Shown here: positions 16,309 to 24,207 of the stretch, one piece after another
Layout: every line of letters begins with the position of its first letter
Numbering within the stretch: the stretch's first letter is position 1
Source: JADFOJ01 sp041580235
Lineage (GTDB): Bacteria > Planctomycetota > Phycisphaerae > Phycisphaerales > SM1A02
Length of the DNA stretch: 24,728 nucleotides
NCBI GenBank assembly: GCA_041580235.1
Contig: JBFGEG010000052.1
Span: forward strand, 1 to 24,728
Direction: 5' to 3'
Notes under the pieces: generated by a model
What the model was told of the DNA's origin: nothing
Databases searched by the model: none
Seen by the model: the letters and a program-made list of their open reading frames with translations, nothing else
Program-made: the position numbers and the translations under genes

Positions 16309-16887
16309 ATGACCAAGGGCCTGAATGTCGCGACCGCGATCCTCCGCCGGTGCCTCACCGTGGCGGCGGTGTGTCTGGCCTGCGACAGCGCAGGCTGTGC
16401 GCAGATGGGAGGCCCGGCCGCGTTGGCGCCCGTCAGGCAGCCCGCCTCCGCGACACCGCGCCGGCCCCGGCCGTCGCCCCCCGAGCCGGGTGCGGACCGC
16501 CTGGTGGCCGCGATGCGCCGCAGCATCGAGCTGACGGGCGAGCAGCCGTGGGGTGAGGTCCTGGTGGGTCTCGATCGGATTCGCAACCACAGCCACGTGT
16601 CGGCCAGCGACTTCGACATCATGCGGCGTCGCCTGGCCGGCGTCCTGACCGCGGCCGGCCGCTCGGGACGTGTCCCCCTGCGGTACGTGAGCCGCGCCGA
16701 GGAGCCGGTCGACTACGAGCTTTCGGGCACCGCGTACCTGATGACGTCGCAGGGCTTCGACCTGTGGGAGCTCTATCTGAGCCTGCACGTGCCCGGCCAG
16801 GAGTGGACCGTGTGGAGCGCCGACGAGCCCGTGCGGATGCTGCGGTTCCCCCGTCGCGGCGAGCCTCAGCTCTACCTCACCCGGTAG
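16309..16887 (+). CDS. LpoB-like exported protein or lipoprotein
   Basis: The 192-aa protein has a hydrophobic signal-like start (CLTVAAVCLACDSAGC, residues 15-30) with C30 after S-A-G, an imperfect lipobox because -3 is Ser. A Pro/Arg-rich linker (40-62) follows, then a folded domain (about 80-190). There, VLVGLDRIRNHSHVSASDFD followed by MRRRLAGVLTAAGR and VDYELSGTAYL resembles the LpoB/TolB-N-type fold, in which a short strand with R-I-x-N-x-(T/S) is followed by a helix and a later strand with DYxLxG. Family knowledge: LpoB is an outer-membrane lipoprotein that activates the peptidoglycan synthase PBP1b. No PBP gene is in the window, so that role is only suggested. The gene overlaps the convergent glycosyltransferase by 11 nt. 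A start at 16270 would add 13 residues. Confidence 0.75.
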   Translation: MTKGLNVATAILRRCLTVAAVCLACDSAGCAQMGGPAALAPVRQPASATPRRPRPSPPEPGADRLVAAMRRSIELTGEQPWGEVLVGLDRIRNHSHVSASDFDIMRRRLAGVLTAAGRSGRVPLRYVSRAEEPVDYELSGTAYLMTSQGFDLWELYLSLHVPGQEWTVWSADEPVRMLRFPRRGEPQLYLTR

Positions 16888-18388
16888 CCGCCACCGGTTG
16901 ACGCCTCGCCGCCTCCCACGCCCGGCGGAAGCCGGGGAGGCCGATGCCCAGGTAGCCGGCCGCGAACAGCATGAGGAAGGGCACGCCCAGCACGGTCTGC
17001 GGGCGGATGAACGCCGCCGCGAGGCACAGCACCATCAGCCCTCCCAGCACCAGCTCGGTCGCCCCCTCGGGCAGAACGCGACGGCGGCCGCCAAGCAGCG
17101 GGTCGGCAGCGCTCTCGCGGGCGCCGTTGTATTTCGGCGTCCGGACGAAGGGGCTCTGGCGACCCAGCACCGCCTCCGCGACCGCCCGCGCGTTGGTGAC
17201 GCTGATGCCGATGCCCAGCGACATCAGGGCCGGCAGCCGCAGCAGCGTCTGCCGGAGGCTCAGTCCCTGCGCCCACTGCGAGGCCAGGTAGAACGCGCAC
17301 GCGGCGAACGTTCCCAGGATCAGCAGCACCGCGCCGATCCCGAAGGCCAGCGGGGCGTTCAGCTCGACGTCGGTGGGCTGCCATGGCACCAGCAGGATCG
17401 GAACGGCCGCGAGGGCCAGCAGCACGATGGCCAAGTGCACCAGCGGCGACGTCAGGTGAAACCACGCCTCGATCTTGGTCGTGAGCGGGGCGCGGCTGGT
17501 CATGATCGTCGGCAGGAGCTTGATCGCCGTCTGGATAAGCCCCTTGTTCCACCGGTGCTGCTGCGTGAGGAAGGCGCTGACGGTCGGCGGCACCTCGGCC
17601 GGGCAGGCGACGGTCGGGACGTAGAGGAACTGCCATCCCTTCATCTGCGCCCGGTAGGAGAGATCCGTGTCCTCGGTGAGCGTGTCGTGCTGCCAGCCAC
17701 CGGCCTCCTCGATGCACGTGCGTCGCCAGACACCCGCGGTCCCGTTGAAGTTGAACCACCGGCCCGTTGCAGCGCGGGCTGTCTGCTCGATGATGAAGTG
17801 GCCATCGAGGAACATCGACTGGATCTCGGTGAGCAGCGAGTCGTGGCGGTTGAGGTGGCTCCACCGCAGCTGCGCCATTCCGAGCTTCGGGTCGGTGAAG
17901 TGGTGCACGACCCGCCGCAGCACATCGGGCGGCGGGACAAAGTCGGCGTCGAAGACGGCAATCAACTCACCCGTGGCCGTCTTCATGCCGTTGGCCAGCG
18001 CGCCCGCCTTGAACCCTTGCCGGTTCGACCGGTGGATGTGCTCGACGGTGTGCCCGGCGGCCGCCAGCCGCGCGCAGCAGGCCCGCGCGATCTCGGCCGA
18101 TTCGTCGGTCGAGTCGTCGAGCACCTGCACTTGCAGAAGCGCCCGCGGGTAGTCGATGGCGCACGCGGCCGAGATCACACGCTCGGCGACGTGACGTTCG
18201 TTGAACATCGGAAGCTGTACGGTCACCGCGGGCAGCTGCTGGAAGGGCTGCGGCCCCTCGGCCGTCTCGGCGCGACGCCGGTTGCGCAGGAACATCCACA
18301 CCATCCAGTAGCGGTGCGTGCCGTACACACAGATCACCGCCAGGACGGCGGCGTAGTAGACCAGCAGCGTGACCGATAGCGCGTTCAT
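16877..18388 (-). CDS. Processive family 2 glycosyltransferase, membrane protein
   Basis: The 503-aa protein has the plan of bacterial cellulose-synthase-like and CslA-like enzymes: an N-terminal membrane helix (4-23), a cytoplasmic GT2 domain (about 53-290), and four or more C-terminal membrane helices between 315 and 490. Catalytic motifs are complete: DDSTDE (91-96), DAD (147-149), TED (238-240) and QQHRW (276-280), the processive Q-x-x-R-W signature. It should polymerise an NDP-sugar into a polysaccharide and move it across the inner membrane. The sugar cannot be read from sequence. GGAGG lies four bases before the ATG at 18388. The frame stays open upstream to 18697, but those residues do not look coding. 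The 3' end overlaps the LpoB-like gene convergently. Confidence 0.93.
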   Translation of the reverse strand: MNALSVTLLVYYAAVLAVICVYGTHRYWMVWMFLRNRRRAETAEGPQPFQQLPAVTVQLPMFNERHVAERVISAACAIDYPRALLQVQVLDDSTDESAEIARACCARLAAAGHTVEHIHRSNRQGFKAGALANGMKTATGELIAVFDADFVPPPDVLRRVVHHFTDPKLGMAQLRWSHLNRHDSLLTEIQSMFLDGHFIIEQTARAATGRWFNFNGTAGVWRRTCIEEAGGWQHDTLTEDTDLSYRAQMKGWQFLYVPTVACPAEVPPTVSAFLTQQHRWNKGLIQTAIKLLPTIMTSRAPLTTKIEAWFHLTSPLVHLAIVLLALAAVPILLVPWQPTDVELNAPLAFGIGAVLLILGTFAACAFYLASQWAQGLSLRQTLLRLPALMSLGIGISVTNARAVAEAVLGRQSPFVRTPKYNGARESAADPLLGGRRRVLPEGATELVLGGLMVLCLAAAFIRPQTVLGVPFLMLFAAGYLGIGLPGFRRAWEAARRQPVAATG

Positions 18389-18683
18389 GCAGCCTCCGGG
18401 CCCCGGGACATCCTCATAGAAGCCCCCGGCCCGAACTATTGTTCCAGCATTCACCATCACTGCAAGCCGTCCCGGACGGGTCGCCCCGGGCCCGGCGTGT
18501 CCGGAGGACCTTTCCGGGCGACATGTCCGGTCGCCGGCGGGTGCTATCCTCTCTATGGACCACGCGGCCGGCGAGCCGTCCCGGCACCGGATCTCCCGTC
18601 CTCCGGGGGGTTCCCGTGACCGGCCGGGCCCGTGAAACCGACTCGTCACGCGGCGGAAGAAACCGGGGGACAGGAGCACCGCC
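18389..18683. other. Divergent intergenic region
   Basis: This 295-nt gap separates the glycosyltransferase and the small membrane protein. It holds two TGTCCGG words (18498-18504 and 18524-18530, 26 nt apart) and the related words TTCCGG and GTCCCGG, which could be a regulator site but are common in such GC-rich DNA. TATCCT at 18545 followed by an ATG at 18555 opens a 26-codon frame without clear coding character. No T-rich terminator is visible. Confidence 0.4.
18438..18465 (-). promoter_or_regulatory. Weak candidate promoter for the glycosyltransferase
   Basis: On the minus strand TTGCAG (18465-18460) is followed after 16 nt by AACAAT (18443-18438). Matches to consensus are 3/6 and 4/6. 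It lies in the only AT-richer part of the gap, about 50 nt before the chosen start. Confidence 0.25.
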
Positions 18684-18923
18684 ATGCATGACTTCATCAG
18701 GCTTCTCGACGATCACATGTACGTCGCGGTGGTGGCCGTCATCTGCCTGGCCGTCCTCGCCAACACCTCCATTCGAGCGGTCACGTCGATCCTGACCACG
18801 CAGGCCAGGGAGCGCAGCCGCCGGGAGATCGCCGCCTACATCGCCGAAGGGACACTGACCCCGGAGCAGGGCGAGCGGCTCGTCAAGGCGGACGTGAACT
18901 CCGACGGCCGGCGGCGGGCCTGA
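18684..18923 (+). CDS. Small single-pass membrane protein, 79 aa
   Basis: One membrane helix (about 12-28, YVAVVAVICLAVLANTS) follows a short acidic start. The remainder is basic and helical (QARERSRREIAAYIAEGTLT, then PEQGERLV). The EIAAYIAEGTLTPEQ..RL segment has the shape of short SHOCT-like C-terminal modules, in which a helix, a tight turn and a second helix mark oligomerisation. AGGAG lies seven bases before the ATG, a good ribosome site. Small proteins of this build are often met in planctomycetes, but I know of no assigned role. Confidence 0.75.
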   Translation: MHDFIRLLDDHMYVAVVAVICLAVLANTSIRAVTSILTTQARERSRREIAAYIAEGTLTPEQGERLVKADVNSDGRRRA

Positions 18924-18952
18924 GAGGTGGTCGGGGGTCAGGGGTCGGGACC

Positions 18953-18958
18953 TATGCT
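18953..18958 (+). promoter_or_regulatory. Candidate -10 element giving a near-leaderless transcript
   Basis: TATGCT ends five bases before the GTG of the CRTAC1 gene. There is no purine-rich ribosome site in front of that start, so transcription from here would begin at or next to the start codon. Confidence 0.35.
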
Positions 18959-18963
18959 CTCCG

Positions 18964-20646
18964 GTGAGCGTTCGGGGCGTCATCCCGCTGCTTCTCATGA
19001 TGATGCTCGGTGGCTGCGGGGCTTCCGAGCCCGAGGCCGGGCCCCCGGCGGCCTGGTTTGTCGATCGCGCCGCTGAGGCGGGTCTCGACTTCGTCCATGA
19101 CTCGGGGGCGCGGGGGGCGTTTCACTTCCCGGAGATCGCCGGATCGGGCTGCGGGCTGTTCGACTACGACGGCGACGGTGATCTCGACGTGTACGCGCTG
19201 CAGGCCCACCCGCTGCCGGGGCCCGACGGGGGACGCAACTCGCTGTACCGCAACGACCTGACGGGCGACGGCCGCCCGCAGTTCGTGGACGTCACGGAGG
19301 AGGCCGGCGTCGGTGACGGGGGCTACGGCATGGGGATGGCCGTCGGCGACTACGACAACGACGGGGATCTCGACCTGTACGTGACCAACTTCGGGCCCAA
19401 CCGCCTTTACCGCAACGAGGGCGACGGGCGGTTCACCGAGGTCACGGCGATTCCGGTCGAGGACCGCTGGAGCACCAGCGCCGCTTTCGTGGACTGCGAC
19501 GGCGACGGTTGGCTCGACCTGTTCGTGGTCAACTACGTCAACTACTCGGTCCGGGAGAACAAGGTCTGCCACGGGCCGGCGGGGCGTCGCGATTATTGCG
19601 GCCCGGAATCGTTCGATCCCGTCCCGGACCGCCTGTTTCGCAACCGGGGTGACGGCACGTTTGAGGACGTGTCCATCGCGGCCGGGATCGACCGGGCCTT
19701 CGGCAGCGGCCTCGGCGTGGTCTCCGCGGACTTCAACGGCGACGGCGCCCCGGATCTCTACGTGGCCAACGACGGCAACGCCAACCAGCTGTGGATCAAC
19801 CGTGGCGACGGCTCCTTCGAGGACACGGCCCTGCTCGCCGGCGCGGCGTACAACGCCGACGGCCGGGCCGAGGCGGGCATGGGCGTCACGGCGGGTGACT
19901 TCGACGGCGACGGCGATGAAGACGTCTTTCTGTCCCACCTCGACGGCGAGCACAACACGCTGCTGGTCAACGATGGTCGGGGCGGCTTCGACGACCGCAC
20001 CGAGGACTTCGATCTGGCGGCGGTGAGCTGGCCGTACACGGGGTTCGGGACCGGGTGGGCCGATCTCGACGGCGACGGCTTTCTCGACCTCTTCGTCGCC
20101 AACGGCGCCGTGAAGATCGTGGGGCATCTCGCGACCGCGGCGGATCCGTACGGCAACCCCAACCTGCTGTTGCGCAACCTCGGCCCGCCCGAGTACGGCT
20201 TTGCCGACGTGTCGCGGGAGGGCGGGTCGGTCCTCGGACTCGTCGAGACGTCCCGGGGGGCGGCCTTCGGCGACGTCGACAACGACGGCGACACCGACAT
20301 CCTCGTCTCCACCCGCGACGGGCCGCTGCGGCTGCTGCTCAACGAGGCGAGCCCGGGCCGGTCGTGGCTGGGCCTCGACCTCACCGGCCATCCGAGCAAC
20401 CGCAGCGCGATCGGCGCGGTCGTGCGTCTTGTACGCGACGGGCGTCCCGGGACGGCTCGCCGCGTGCACGCCGACGGCAGCTACTGCAGCGCCAGCGGCC
20501 TCAGGGTCGTCTTCGGCCTCGGCGATGACCGTCGCCCCCAGACGGTGATCGTCGAGTGGCCCAGCGGACGACGAGAGCGATTCGAGGACCTTGACCCCGG
20601 CACGCCGATCAGCCTGCGCGAGGGCAGCGGGGAGGCGGTGCCGTGA
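18964..20646 (+). CDS. CRTAC1-family lipoprotein with FG-GAP propeller and ASPIC/UnbV domain
   Basis: The 560-aa protein starts with a lipoprotein signal (PLLLMMMLGGC, acylated C18). Seven calcium-loop motifs of the form DxDGDGxxD lie at 67, 129, 177, 256, 312, 367 and 437, as expected for a seven-bladed FG-GAP/VCBS propeller. Residues about 467-545 form an ASPIC/UnbV domain (SWLGLDLTGHPSNRSAIGA onward, ending in VEWPSG). The C202/C212 pair in VCHGPAGRRDYCGP is typical of the family. The protein should be anchored in the outer membrane or periplasm and bind a ligand or partner. No enzymatic function is established for the family. It is coupled to a TPR protein by a GTGA overlap, a common pairing in planctomycetes and related phyla. 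Confidence 0.92.
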   Translation: MSVRGVIPLLLMMMLGGCGASEPEAGPPAAWFVDRAAEAGLDFVHDSGARGAFHFPEIAGSGCGLFDYDGDGDLDVYALQAHPLPGPDGGRNSLYRNDLTGDGRPQFVDVTEEAGVGDGGYGMGMAVGDYDNDGDLDLYVTNFGPNRLYRNEGDGRFTEVTAIPVEDRWSTSAAFVDCDGDGWLDLFVVNYVNYSVRENKVCHGPAGRRDYCGPESFDPVPDRLFRNRGDGTFEDVSIAAGIDRAFGSGLGVVSADFNGDGAPDLYVANDGNANQLWINRGDGSFEDTALLAGAAYNADGRAEAGMGVTAGDFDGDGDEDVFLSHLDGEHNTLLVNDGRGGFDDRTEDFDLAAVSWPYTGFGTGWADLDGDGFLDLFVANGAVKIVGHLATAADPYGNPNLLLRNLGPPEYGFADVSREGGSVLGLVETSRGAAFGDVDNDGDTDILVSTRDGPLRLLLNEASPGRSWLGLDLTGHPSNRSAIGAVVRLVRDGRPGTARRVHADGSYCSASGLRVVFGLGDDRRPQTVIVEWPSGRRERFEDLDPGTPISLREGSGEAVP

Positions 20647-22268
20647 GAGAACGCGTCGCCGGACGGATCGTGGTGGCGGGGTTCGTGCTGCTGGCCGTCG
20701 TGATGGTGCTGGTGACCTCCGTCACCGCGCTGAGGCTGCAGCGTTTCGGGGCCGACCGGCCACGCGATGAGCAGCCCCCGGTGCGGGCCGCGGGGCTGCC
20801 GCCGCTTCCCGAGGTGCCGCTCGCATCGATGGAGCCGGCCGTGCAGCGGCAGTTCAAGGACGCCCTGGCCCGGCTCGAGGACCCTGCCGCAGAGGCCACA
20901 GGCCCCGGTCGCCTGGGAGAGCTGCTGCACGCGTACGGTTTTCTCGACGGCGCCGGGCGCTGCTACACGCGGGCGGCCGCGCTTGACGGCAACGGCCGCT
21001 GGGAGTACCCGCGGGCGGTCGTGCTCTTCGAGCTGGGGCGCTGGTCCGAGGCGCGGGCGGCGCTGGACCGCGTCGTGGCCCGGCAGCCCCGGGCGGCCGG
21101 CCCCCTTCTTCATCGCGGTGAGGTCAACCGCCGGCTCAACCGGCTCGATGAGGCGTTGGATGACTATGAGCTCGTCATCGATCTCGACGCCGCCCCCGAA
21201 AGAGCACGCGCCTACTGCGGGGCCGGGCAGATCGCCCTGCGGCGTGGCGAGCTGGAGATCGCCCTTGAAGACCTGACCGCCGCGCTGCAACTGGAGCCGG
21301 AGTACGGCGCCGCACGATACGCCCTCGGCCAGGCCCTGCGCAAGCTCGGACGCACGGACGACGCCCGGCGGGAGCTGGCCCTGGCCGACCGGCACCGCGA
21401 CCGGGAGCCGCCTCTGGACGCGGCGTTGGCGGCACGGCTGGCGTCGCTGCGGACCGGTGCGATCGACGCCTTGCACACGGGCATCGACCTGGCCCAGGCG
21501 GGTGACCTGGTGGCGGCGGTCGAGCGGTACCACGAGGCCCTGCGTCTCAACCCGGACCTCGCCGAGACGCACGCCCAGCTCGGGGCGGCCCAGCTGGCCC
21601 GGGGCCGGCTTGACGAGGCGCAGCATCACCTGGACCGCGGGCTGGAGCTGGACCCGGGCAATGCCGATGCGCGTTACAACCTGGGTGTGCTCGCCCACGA
21701 GCGCCGGCAGCACGAGACCGCGGTGCAGCACTTCCGGCAGGCCGTGGCGCTTCGCCCCGGGCACTTCGACGCGCAGCTGGGGCTTGGCACCGACCTGCGG
21801 CAGCTGGGGCATCACGAGAAGTCGTTGGCGCCCCTGCGGGCGGCGATGTCGTGCCGACCCGGTGATCCGCGCCCGTACAAGCGTCTGGCCGGCGCGCTGG
21901 CGGCGCTGGGCCGTTACGGCGAGGCGGTGGCGGTCCTGCACCTGGGCACGACCCGCGTGCCCGACGACGCCTCGATCGCAGATCGACTGGCGTGGATCCT
22001 GGCCACCTGTCCCGCCGCCGACATCCGCGACCCGGCCCGCGCCCTGGATCTGGCCGAGAGCGCATGCCGCCGGACCCGTTACCGGGTTGCGCGAGCGCTC
22101 GACACGAAGGCGGCCGCCCTCGCGGCGCTGCAACGCTACGAGGAGGCGATCGAGACGGCGCAGTCGGCGGCAGACCTGGCCCGTGCCGGCGGCGATGAGG
22201 AGCTCCTGACGCAGATCGAGCAGCGACTGCAGCGATACCGGGCCGGGCGGCCGTGGGAATCCGAATGA
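20643..22268 (+). CDS. Membrane-anchored TPR protein paired with the CRTAC1 protein
   Basis: The 541-aa protein has an N-terminal membrane anchor (about 8-30, VVAGFVLLAVVMVLVTSVTA). A short Pro-rich linker is followed by at least nine TPR units. Clear examples are around LHRGEVNRRLNRLDEALDDY, AYCGAGQIALRRGELEIALE, HAQLGAAQLARGRLDEAQHH and YNLGVLAHERRQHETAVQHF, each with the usual L/G/A/Y spacing and a Pro ending. The C-terminal part (ADRLAWILATCPAADIRDPA) matches the segment often found at the end of such proteins. It has no catalytic domain. The GTG start overlaps the upstream stop. Topology suggests the TPR part lies in the periplasm and binds the lipoprotein or its client. Confidence 0.9.
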   Translation: MRERVAGRIVVAGFVLLAVVMVLVTSVTALRLQRFGADRPRDEQPPVRAAGLPPLPEVPLASMEPAVQRQFKDALARLEDPAAEATGPGRLGELLHAYGFLDGAGRCYTRAAALDGNGRWEYPRAVVLFELGRWSEARAALDRVVARQPRAAGPLLHRGEVNRRLNRLDEALDDYELVIDLDAAPERARAYCGAGQIALRRGELEIALEDLTAALQLEPEYGAARYALGQALRKLGRTDDARRELALADRHRDREPPLDAALAARLASLRTGAIDALHTGIDLAQAGDLVAAVERYHEALRLNPDLAETHAQLGAAQLARGRLDEAQHHLDRGLELDPGNADARYNLGVLAHERRQHETAVQHFRQAVALRPGHFDAQLGLGTDLRQLGHHEKSLAPLRAAMSCRPGDPRPYKRLAGALAALGRYGEAVAVLHLGTTRVPDDASIADRLAWILATCPAADIRDPARALDLAESACRRTRYRVARALDTKAAALAALQRYEEAIETAQSAADLARAGGDEELLTQIEQRLQRYRAGRPWESE

Positions 22269-22275
22269 AGGGTCC

Positions 22276-22304
22276 TTGGCACCGGCCGGGGCCCCGAGTA
22301 CAGT
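22276..22304 (+). promoter_or_regulatory. Candidate sigma70-type promoter for the FG-GAP dockerin-like gene
   Basis: TTGGCA (22276-22281) and TACAGT (22299-22304) are separated by exactly 17 nt, with 5/6 and 4/6 matches. The predicted start is near 22311, giving a leader of about 50 nt that includes the GGAGG before the ATG at 22364. It is one of the two best promoter matches in the window. Confidence 0.5.
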
Positions 22305-22363
22305 GAGCCCGCCACGCCCCCCTCTCTCCGGTGGACATTTACTCAAGGCTCCTGGAGGCTGAG

Positions 22364-24172
22364 ATGAAACGAGCGATTCCGATCGTCGTGACCGCGCTCG
22401 TCGCGAGTCCGTCGCCGGCTCTTGGCCAGCAGCTGCCCGGCACGATGAACTTCAAGGACGTCACCGCTACCCGCATCGACCAGAACGTGGCCGAGCTGTC
22501 GCAGAACGAAAAGGAGGTCGAGTTCGGCGACTTCGACAACGACAACGACCTCGACGTGGTCATCGCCAACGCGCACAGCGACTTTAACCAGCGGAAGAAC
22601 AAGCTCTACCAGAACAACGGCGGCGTGTTCGTCGAGATCAGCGGCGCGCCGGCGATTCCCGGCTTCACCGGCACCGACGTGTCGCGCAACGCCTTCTTCC
22701 GTGACTACGATCTCGATGGCTGGCTGGACATCATCATCGTCAACGACAACAACACCGCCGGGGATCCGGGCCGCACCAAGATCTACATCAACCAGCACCC
22801 GGGCGACGTCTTCAGCCACTACACCGAGGAGGGGCTGGCTCGCCTCGGCTCCGGCACGGGCGGGGCCGCCTGCGGTGCGGTCTCCATCGACGCCGACATG
22901 GACGGCGACTGGGATCTCTACGTCGGCAACTACCCCGGCCCGTCCCAGGACACGATGTACTTCAACAACGCGATCCAGGATCCGGGCAATCCGGGTTACT
23001 TCACCGACGTCACGGCGACCCATGTCCCCACGGACAACGACTACACCGTGGACGTCGCGTCGGCCGACATGAACGGTGACGGCAAGATCGACCTCCTGGT
23101 GACCAGCGGGTCCGACCCGAGCTACGTCTACTACAACGACAACCTGGGGGCCGGCTCCGAGGTCGGCGATTACAGCTACTTCGGCAGCGCCGACGACCAG
23201 GGCACGCCGTCCTTCGAGTCCGCCATGGAGCCCGGCGACTTCGACAACGACAACGACATGGACTTCTACTGGTCGAATCGGATCGGGACCAGCGACTGGA
23301 TCTTCGAGAACGTCGGCAACAGCGGTGCCAACAAGGCTCTGTTCGCGACGCTCACCGACCTGCCGGAGTCCGTGACGAGCGTCACGAGCCGTAAGGCGAC
23401 GGTGGCCGACCTGAACGACGACGGGCGGGTTGACATCATCGTCATGAAGGAGTCAACGAGCAACGCCCGGCCCACCATCCTGCGCAACGTCACCGTCAAG
23501 GGCGCCATCGAGTTCATCGACTGGACGCCCGCGATCGCCTTTCCCACGGGCTCGTCGCACCGGGGCTGGCATGCCGCGGCGTTCGACGCCGACGGCGACG
23601 GCGACCTCGACATCTTTCTGGGCGGCTGGACCAACGACCATCTCTTCGAGAACGCGCCGGGCACCGAGTACACGGAGACAAGCCTCGCGGGCGGCGTGAT
23701 CCCCAACGTCTTCAACTCGCGGGTGTCGGCGGTCCTGGGGACCGCGGGGGACGGTGAGTCGGACACCTACACGATCACCGGCCTCACCACCGCCGCCTTC
23801 ACGTCCGTCGTCCTCAACGGCGCCGACGACTACCGTCTGGAGATCCTCAACGAGTTCAATGCGGTGCTGGCGACCGTCGACCGCGGCGGTCTCGGGGTGG
23901 AGGAGGCGATCCAGTACGACCCCTTGTCCTCGCCGACGACGGTGAAGATGCGGGTCACCATCCTGGCGTGCGCCAACCCGGTCAACTTCACGGGCGACTG
24001 CGGGGTGGGTATCGACGAGTTCCTCTCGGTGCTCGGCAACTGGGGCTTCAACCCCGGCCATCCCGCGGACCTCGACGGCGACGACTTCGTGGGGATCACG
24101 GACTTCCTCGCCGTGATCGGCAACTGGGGCGACAGCGACTACATCCTGGAGGTTCTCTCCCGCGACGGCTGA
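22364..24172 (+). CDS. Secreted FG-GAP/VCBS protein with dockerin-like C-terminus
   Basis: The 602-aa protein has a signal peptide (MKRAIPIVVTALVASPSPALGQ). The FG-GAP part (about 28-430) carries calcium loops at DFDNDNDLD (56-64), DYDLDGWLD (114-122), DADMDGDWD (176-184), DMNGDGKID (235-243), DFDNDNDMD (292-300), DLNDDGRVD (349-357) and DADGDGDLD (408-416), so seven blades are likely. A beta domain (about 435-535) follows. Residues 540-590 hold two EF-hand-like halves, each ending in GNWG (VGIDEFLSVLGNWG and VGITDFLAVIGNWG), the dockerin-like sorting signature of Phycisphaerae-type planctomycetes. Twelve residues follow, which is unusual for a terminal tag. GGAGG lies five bases before the ATG. 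Confidence 0.9.
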   Translation: MKRAIPIVVTALVASPSPALGQQLPGTMNFKDVTATRIDQNVAELSQNEKEVEFGDFDNDNDLDVVIANAHSDFNQRKNKLYQNNGGVFVEISGAPAIPGFTGTDVSRNAFFRDYDLDGWLDIIIVNDNNTAGDPGRTKIYINQHPGDVFSHYTEEGLARLGSGTGGAACGAVSIDADMDGDWDLYVGNYPGPSQDTMYFNNAIQDPGNPGYFTDVTATHVPTDNDYTVDVASADMNGDGKIDLLVTSGSDPSYVYYNDNLGAGSEVGDYSYFGSADDQGTPSFESAMEPGDFDNDNDMDFYWSNRIGTSDWIFENVGNSGANKALFATLTDLPESVTSVTSRKATVADLNDDGRVDIIVMKESTSNARPTILRNVTVKGAIEFIDWTPAIAFPTGSSHRGWHAAAFDADGDGDLDIFLGGWTNDHLFENAPGTEYTETSLAGGVIPNVFNSRVSAVLGTAGDGESDTYTITGLTTAAFTSVVLNGADDYRLEILNEFNAVLATVDRGGLGVEEAIQYDPLSSPTTVKMRVTILACANPVNFTGDCGVGIDEFLSVLGNWGFNPGHPADLDGDDFVGITDFLAVIGNWGDSDYILEVLSRDG

Positions 24173-24194
24173 CCCGCCGGCGTCACCGGTGCCG

Positions 24195-24200
24195 TATCAT
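24195..24200 (+). promoter_or_regulatory. Candidate -10 element, near-leaderless
   Basis: TATCAT ends seven bases before the ATG at 24208. There is no ribosome site between them. The same hexamer precedes the VWA operon at 4086. Confidence 0.4.
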
Positions 24201-24207
24201 CAGTCCG

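Noticed and set aside
16898..18379. Long plus-strand frame of 493 codons opposite the glycosyltransferase
   Set aside because: The minus-strand protein has all GT2 motifs and membrane helices. The plus frame is Arg/Gln/Gly-rich shadow sequence.
18555..18635. 26-codon frame starting at an ATG downstream of TATCCT
   Set aside because: No ribosome site, residues are Arg/Pro/Gly-rich as for noncoding GC-rich DNA, and there is no hydrophobic or conserved segment.
18952..22346. Two long minus-strand frames opposite the CRTAC1 and TPR genes
   Set aside because: The plus-strand genes carry seven calcium loops, an ASPIC/UnbV domain and TPR units. The minus frames show no recognisable motif.
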